Assembly (NCBI GenBank): GCA_917880885.1
Contig: OU862910.1
Coordinates: forward strand, 22,146,710-22,210,709
Source: Limnephilus marmoratus
Taxonomy: Eukaryota > Arthropoda > Insecta > Trichoptera > Limnephilidae
Length of the DNA: 64,000 bases
Reading direction: 5' to 3'
The notes below the pieces were generated by a model that did not search any database, was not told where the DNA came from, and was given only the letters and a program-made list of their open reading frames with translations. Below, in pieces: positions 35,092 through 64,000 of this stretch; the first letter of the stretch is position 1; every line of letters begins with the position of its first letter. The position numbers and the translations under genes are program-made.

Positions 35092-35464
35092 GATTACGTA
35101 ATCTGTAACGTGAAATACGTAACAATTTTGGTAAAAACATGTAAAAATGTTTGACAAATATATTTATATTATCTATAAATCATAATTTAATCGAAATTAC
35201 AAACACGGCATAGAAAAAACTAAATAAAGTCGTGCTGCCGCACGTATGCGACAATACTTTATCTGGATCGTCCGAGTGCTGCCGCATACGTGCGGCAATA
35301 CTCCTCAAAGGGTTAAGTATTTTTAATTTGAAACCTAGTTCCGCCATCTCTTGGTCCGGCTTCAATTTTAAAGAAAAAAAAGGTTTTTTTTTGGTTTGAC
35401 TGAGAATTGACTTCCTCTCCAGGGACTTACTAAAATGAGCACAAAATCAAAATTCAAACAGGTG

Positions 35465-35600
35465 TATTTATAAGGTTCCATGCCGAGTTAGAATCAAGTC
35501 AACTCAACACCTCTTTTAAAAGTCATTCAAAGCCATGCAAAAATAATTTAAAAATATCCCATAACCCTAACCTAACGTAACCTATTTAACCATTTTTTCA
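35465..35600 (-). repeat. Family J fragment, copy 3
   Basis: The complement matches 32220-32350: CGTTAGGTTAGGGTTATGGG, then AAAGTCATT, GTTGAGTTGACTTGATTCTA and GGCATGGAACC. Confidence 0.6.
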
Positions 35601-35667
35601 CGGCTTTTAATGACTTTTCAAAGGAATTTCTGGTCAAAGGAGGTGGAGGAGTTGTCCGGTCACCGTA

Positions 35668-35757
35668 TTTAAAAGGCCATTTCAAGCGACATTTCGATTC
35701 TGAACGGTCCTTCACCAGGGTGATGTTGAGTATGATAGTATCTTCCACATTCGTTCA
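35668..35757 (+). repeat. SINE-like family C fragment just upstream of kinesin exon
   Basis: GGCCATTTCAAGCGACATTT, GATTCTGAACGGT, TCACCAGGGTGATGTTGAG and GTATCTTCCAC match the 3' part of 15885-16290. It ends about 40 bases before the splice acceptor of the first kinesin exon. Confidence 0.75.
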
Positions 35758-35796
35758 TGGTTATGTTAGTAAAGTGTATTGTTTGTCGTTGTTCAG

Positions 35797-63456
<27,660 letters not shown>

Positions 63457-63599
63457 GTAAGAAAACTTCTTGGTTAACCACTCCGGTATTTTGCGATTAT
63501 GCAAGTTTTTTTGTCTTAAACGAACTCTCAGATTTATAAAAACTTTGTGTTATTTCTGCTTCACAATTAGCTCCATAAATGAAACATTTCTGAATGTAA

Positions 63600-63890
63600 C
63601 CGAATAGGTACTAAAAACTGTTTTTGAAAGGTTATGAAATAAGCTTTTAAATTGTTATATAACAAATAAATTTTAACATTTATAAATATTAAAATTTATA
63701 TTGCAAACATAAAAAAATTGTAAAAATGACTCAGGTGATGTTTTTATGTGAAAACGATACTAAAATCAAGGATTATGTAAAAAAAAACCACTTATTCTAT
63801 TGCATAAATGCATAATAAACAATTTTGTCACTTCACTTTTTTACCATTTCATAGAAGAATATTTAATAAAAAAATTAACAATGTCTAACG
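63600..63890 (+). repeat. Dispersed repeat family G, copy 3
   Basis: ACTGTTTTTGAAAGGTTATG, ATTGCAAACATAAAAAAATT, GATGTTTTTATGTGAAAACG, TTGTCACTTCACTTTTTTAC and ATTAACAATGTCTAACG align with 51450-51790. It lies in the intron after the last exon. Confidence 0.65.
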
Positions 63891-64000
63891 GCGCGTAGGC
63901 GATTTGGCGGGTGAAAACTGTTTCTACAAAATAAGTGTTTTTTATGTACTTCTATGGATAACTTTGAATAGAAATTTGAAGCTTGATTCTACTAATATGG

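Larger units (their letters stand above)
33311..35312 (-). mobile_element. Degenerate piggyBac-type element with inverted tandem arrays
   Basis: TTAA flanks both ends (33307-33310, 35313-35316). The left end CCCTTTGATTAGT is opposed by a right end whose complement is CCCTTTGAGGAGT, matching piggyBac ends (CCC start, TTAA target). The right subterminal part has palindromic GCCGCATACGTGCGGC motifs. In the middle, the minus strand keeps the Cys-rich C-terminus of a piggyBac transposase (34386-34535). Two arrays of about 122-bp units flank that fragment in opposite orientation. Length about 2.0 kb; it cannot be autonomous. Confidence 0.85.

Noticed and set aside
35570..35585. Telomere-like CCTAACCTAACG
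   Set aside because: Only two or three imperfect units and part of family J; the insect telomere repeat TTAGG is not reiterated here.

Overview
This window looks like nuclear DNA from an insect. Three things point that way: AT-rich non-coding sequence, GT-AG introns separating GC-richer exons, and a dense load of insect-type transposons (RTE and jockey-like LINEs, hAT, piggyBac, Tc1/mariner and Harbinger-like elements, tRNA-derived SINEs, a solo LTR). I cannot name the order from sequence alone.

The only conventional gene I can support is on the + strand: a kinesin-3 motor of the KIF13 / kinesin-73 (Khc-73) type. Fourteen exons between 35797 and 63456 keep the reading frame across every junction and encode about 852 residues, from the P-loop of the motor, through neck, FHA domain and coiled-coil stalk, into the central KIF13-specific region. 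Both ends are missing. The first exon here begins inside the P-loop, so the roughly 100 residues before it must be encoded upstream; I found no such exon in 1-35796, which makes most or all of the left half probable intron. The last exon ends on a donor site, so the tail lies beyond the window.

Region by region: 1-1350 is a decayed copy of a multicopy PIN-like / cysteine-rich protein family. 2300-14300 holds three copies of a repeat with long polypyrimidine tracts, a 5'-truncated but open RTE LINE with a 13-bp target duplication, and a 2-kb TIR element with a (TTTG/TTGG)-rich core inserted in an older repeat. 14478-15334 is a solo LTR with visible promoter and polyA signals. 15.8-33 kb is a mosaic of SINEs, MITEs, LINE 3' fragments and one hAT copy with transposase remains. 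33311-35312 is a piggyBac-type element whose transposase C-terminus sits between two opposed tandem arrays. 35797-63456 is the kinesin exon series. Its 15-kb intron contains two more hAT MITEs with perfect 8-bp duplications, LINE remnants and a retroposon with a 43-A tail. The intron at 52602-55839 contains an inverted pair of a dispersed repeat and an 886-bp pure TTTA microsatellite.

No bacterial-type operon, CRISPR array or multigene defence system is present. The most unusual structures are the piggyBac composite at 33.3-35.3 kb, the giant TTTA tract, and a GC-rich exon-like segment with one in-frame stop at 61980-62160 inside a kinesin intron.
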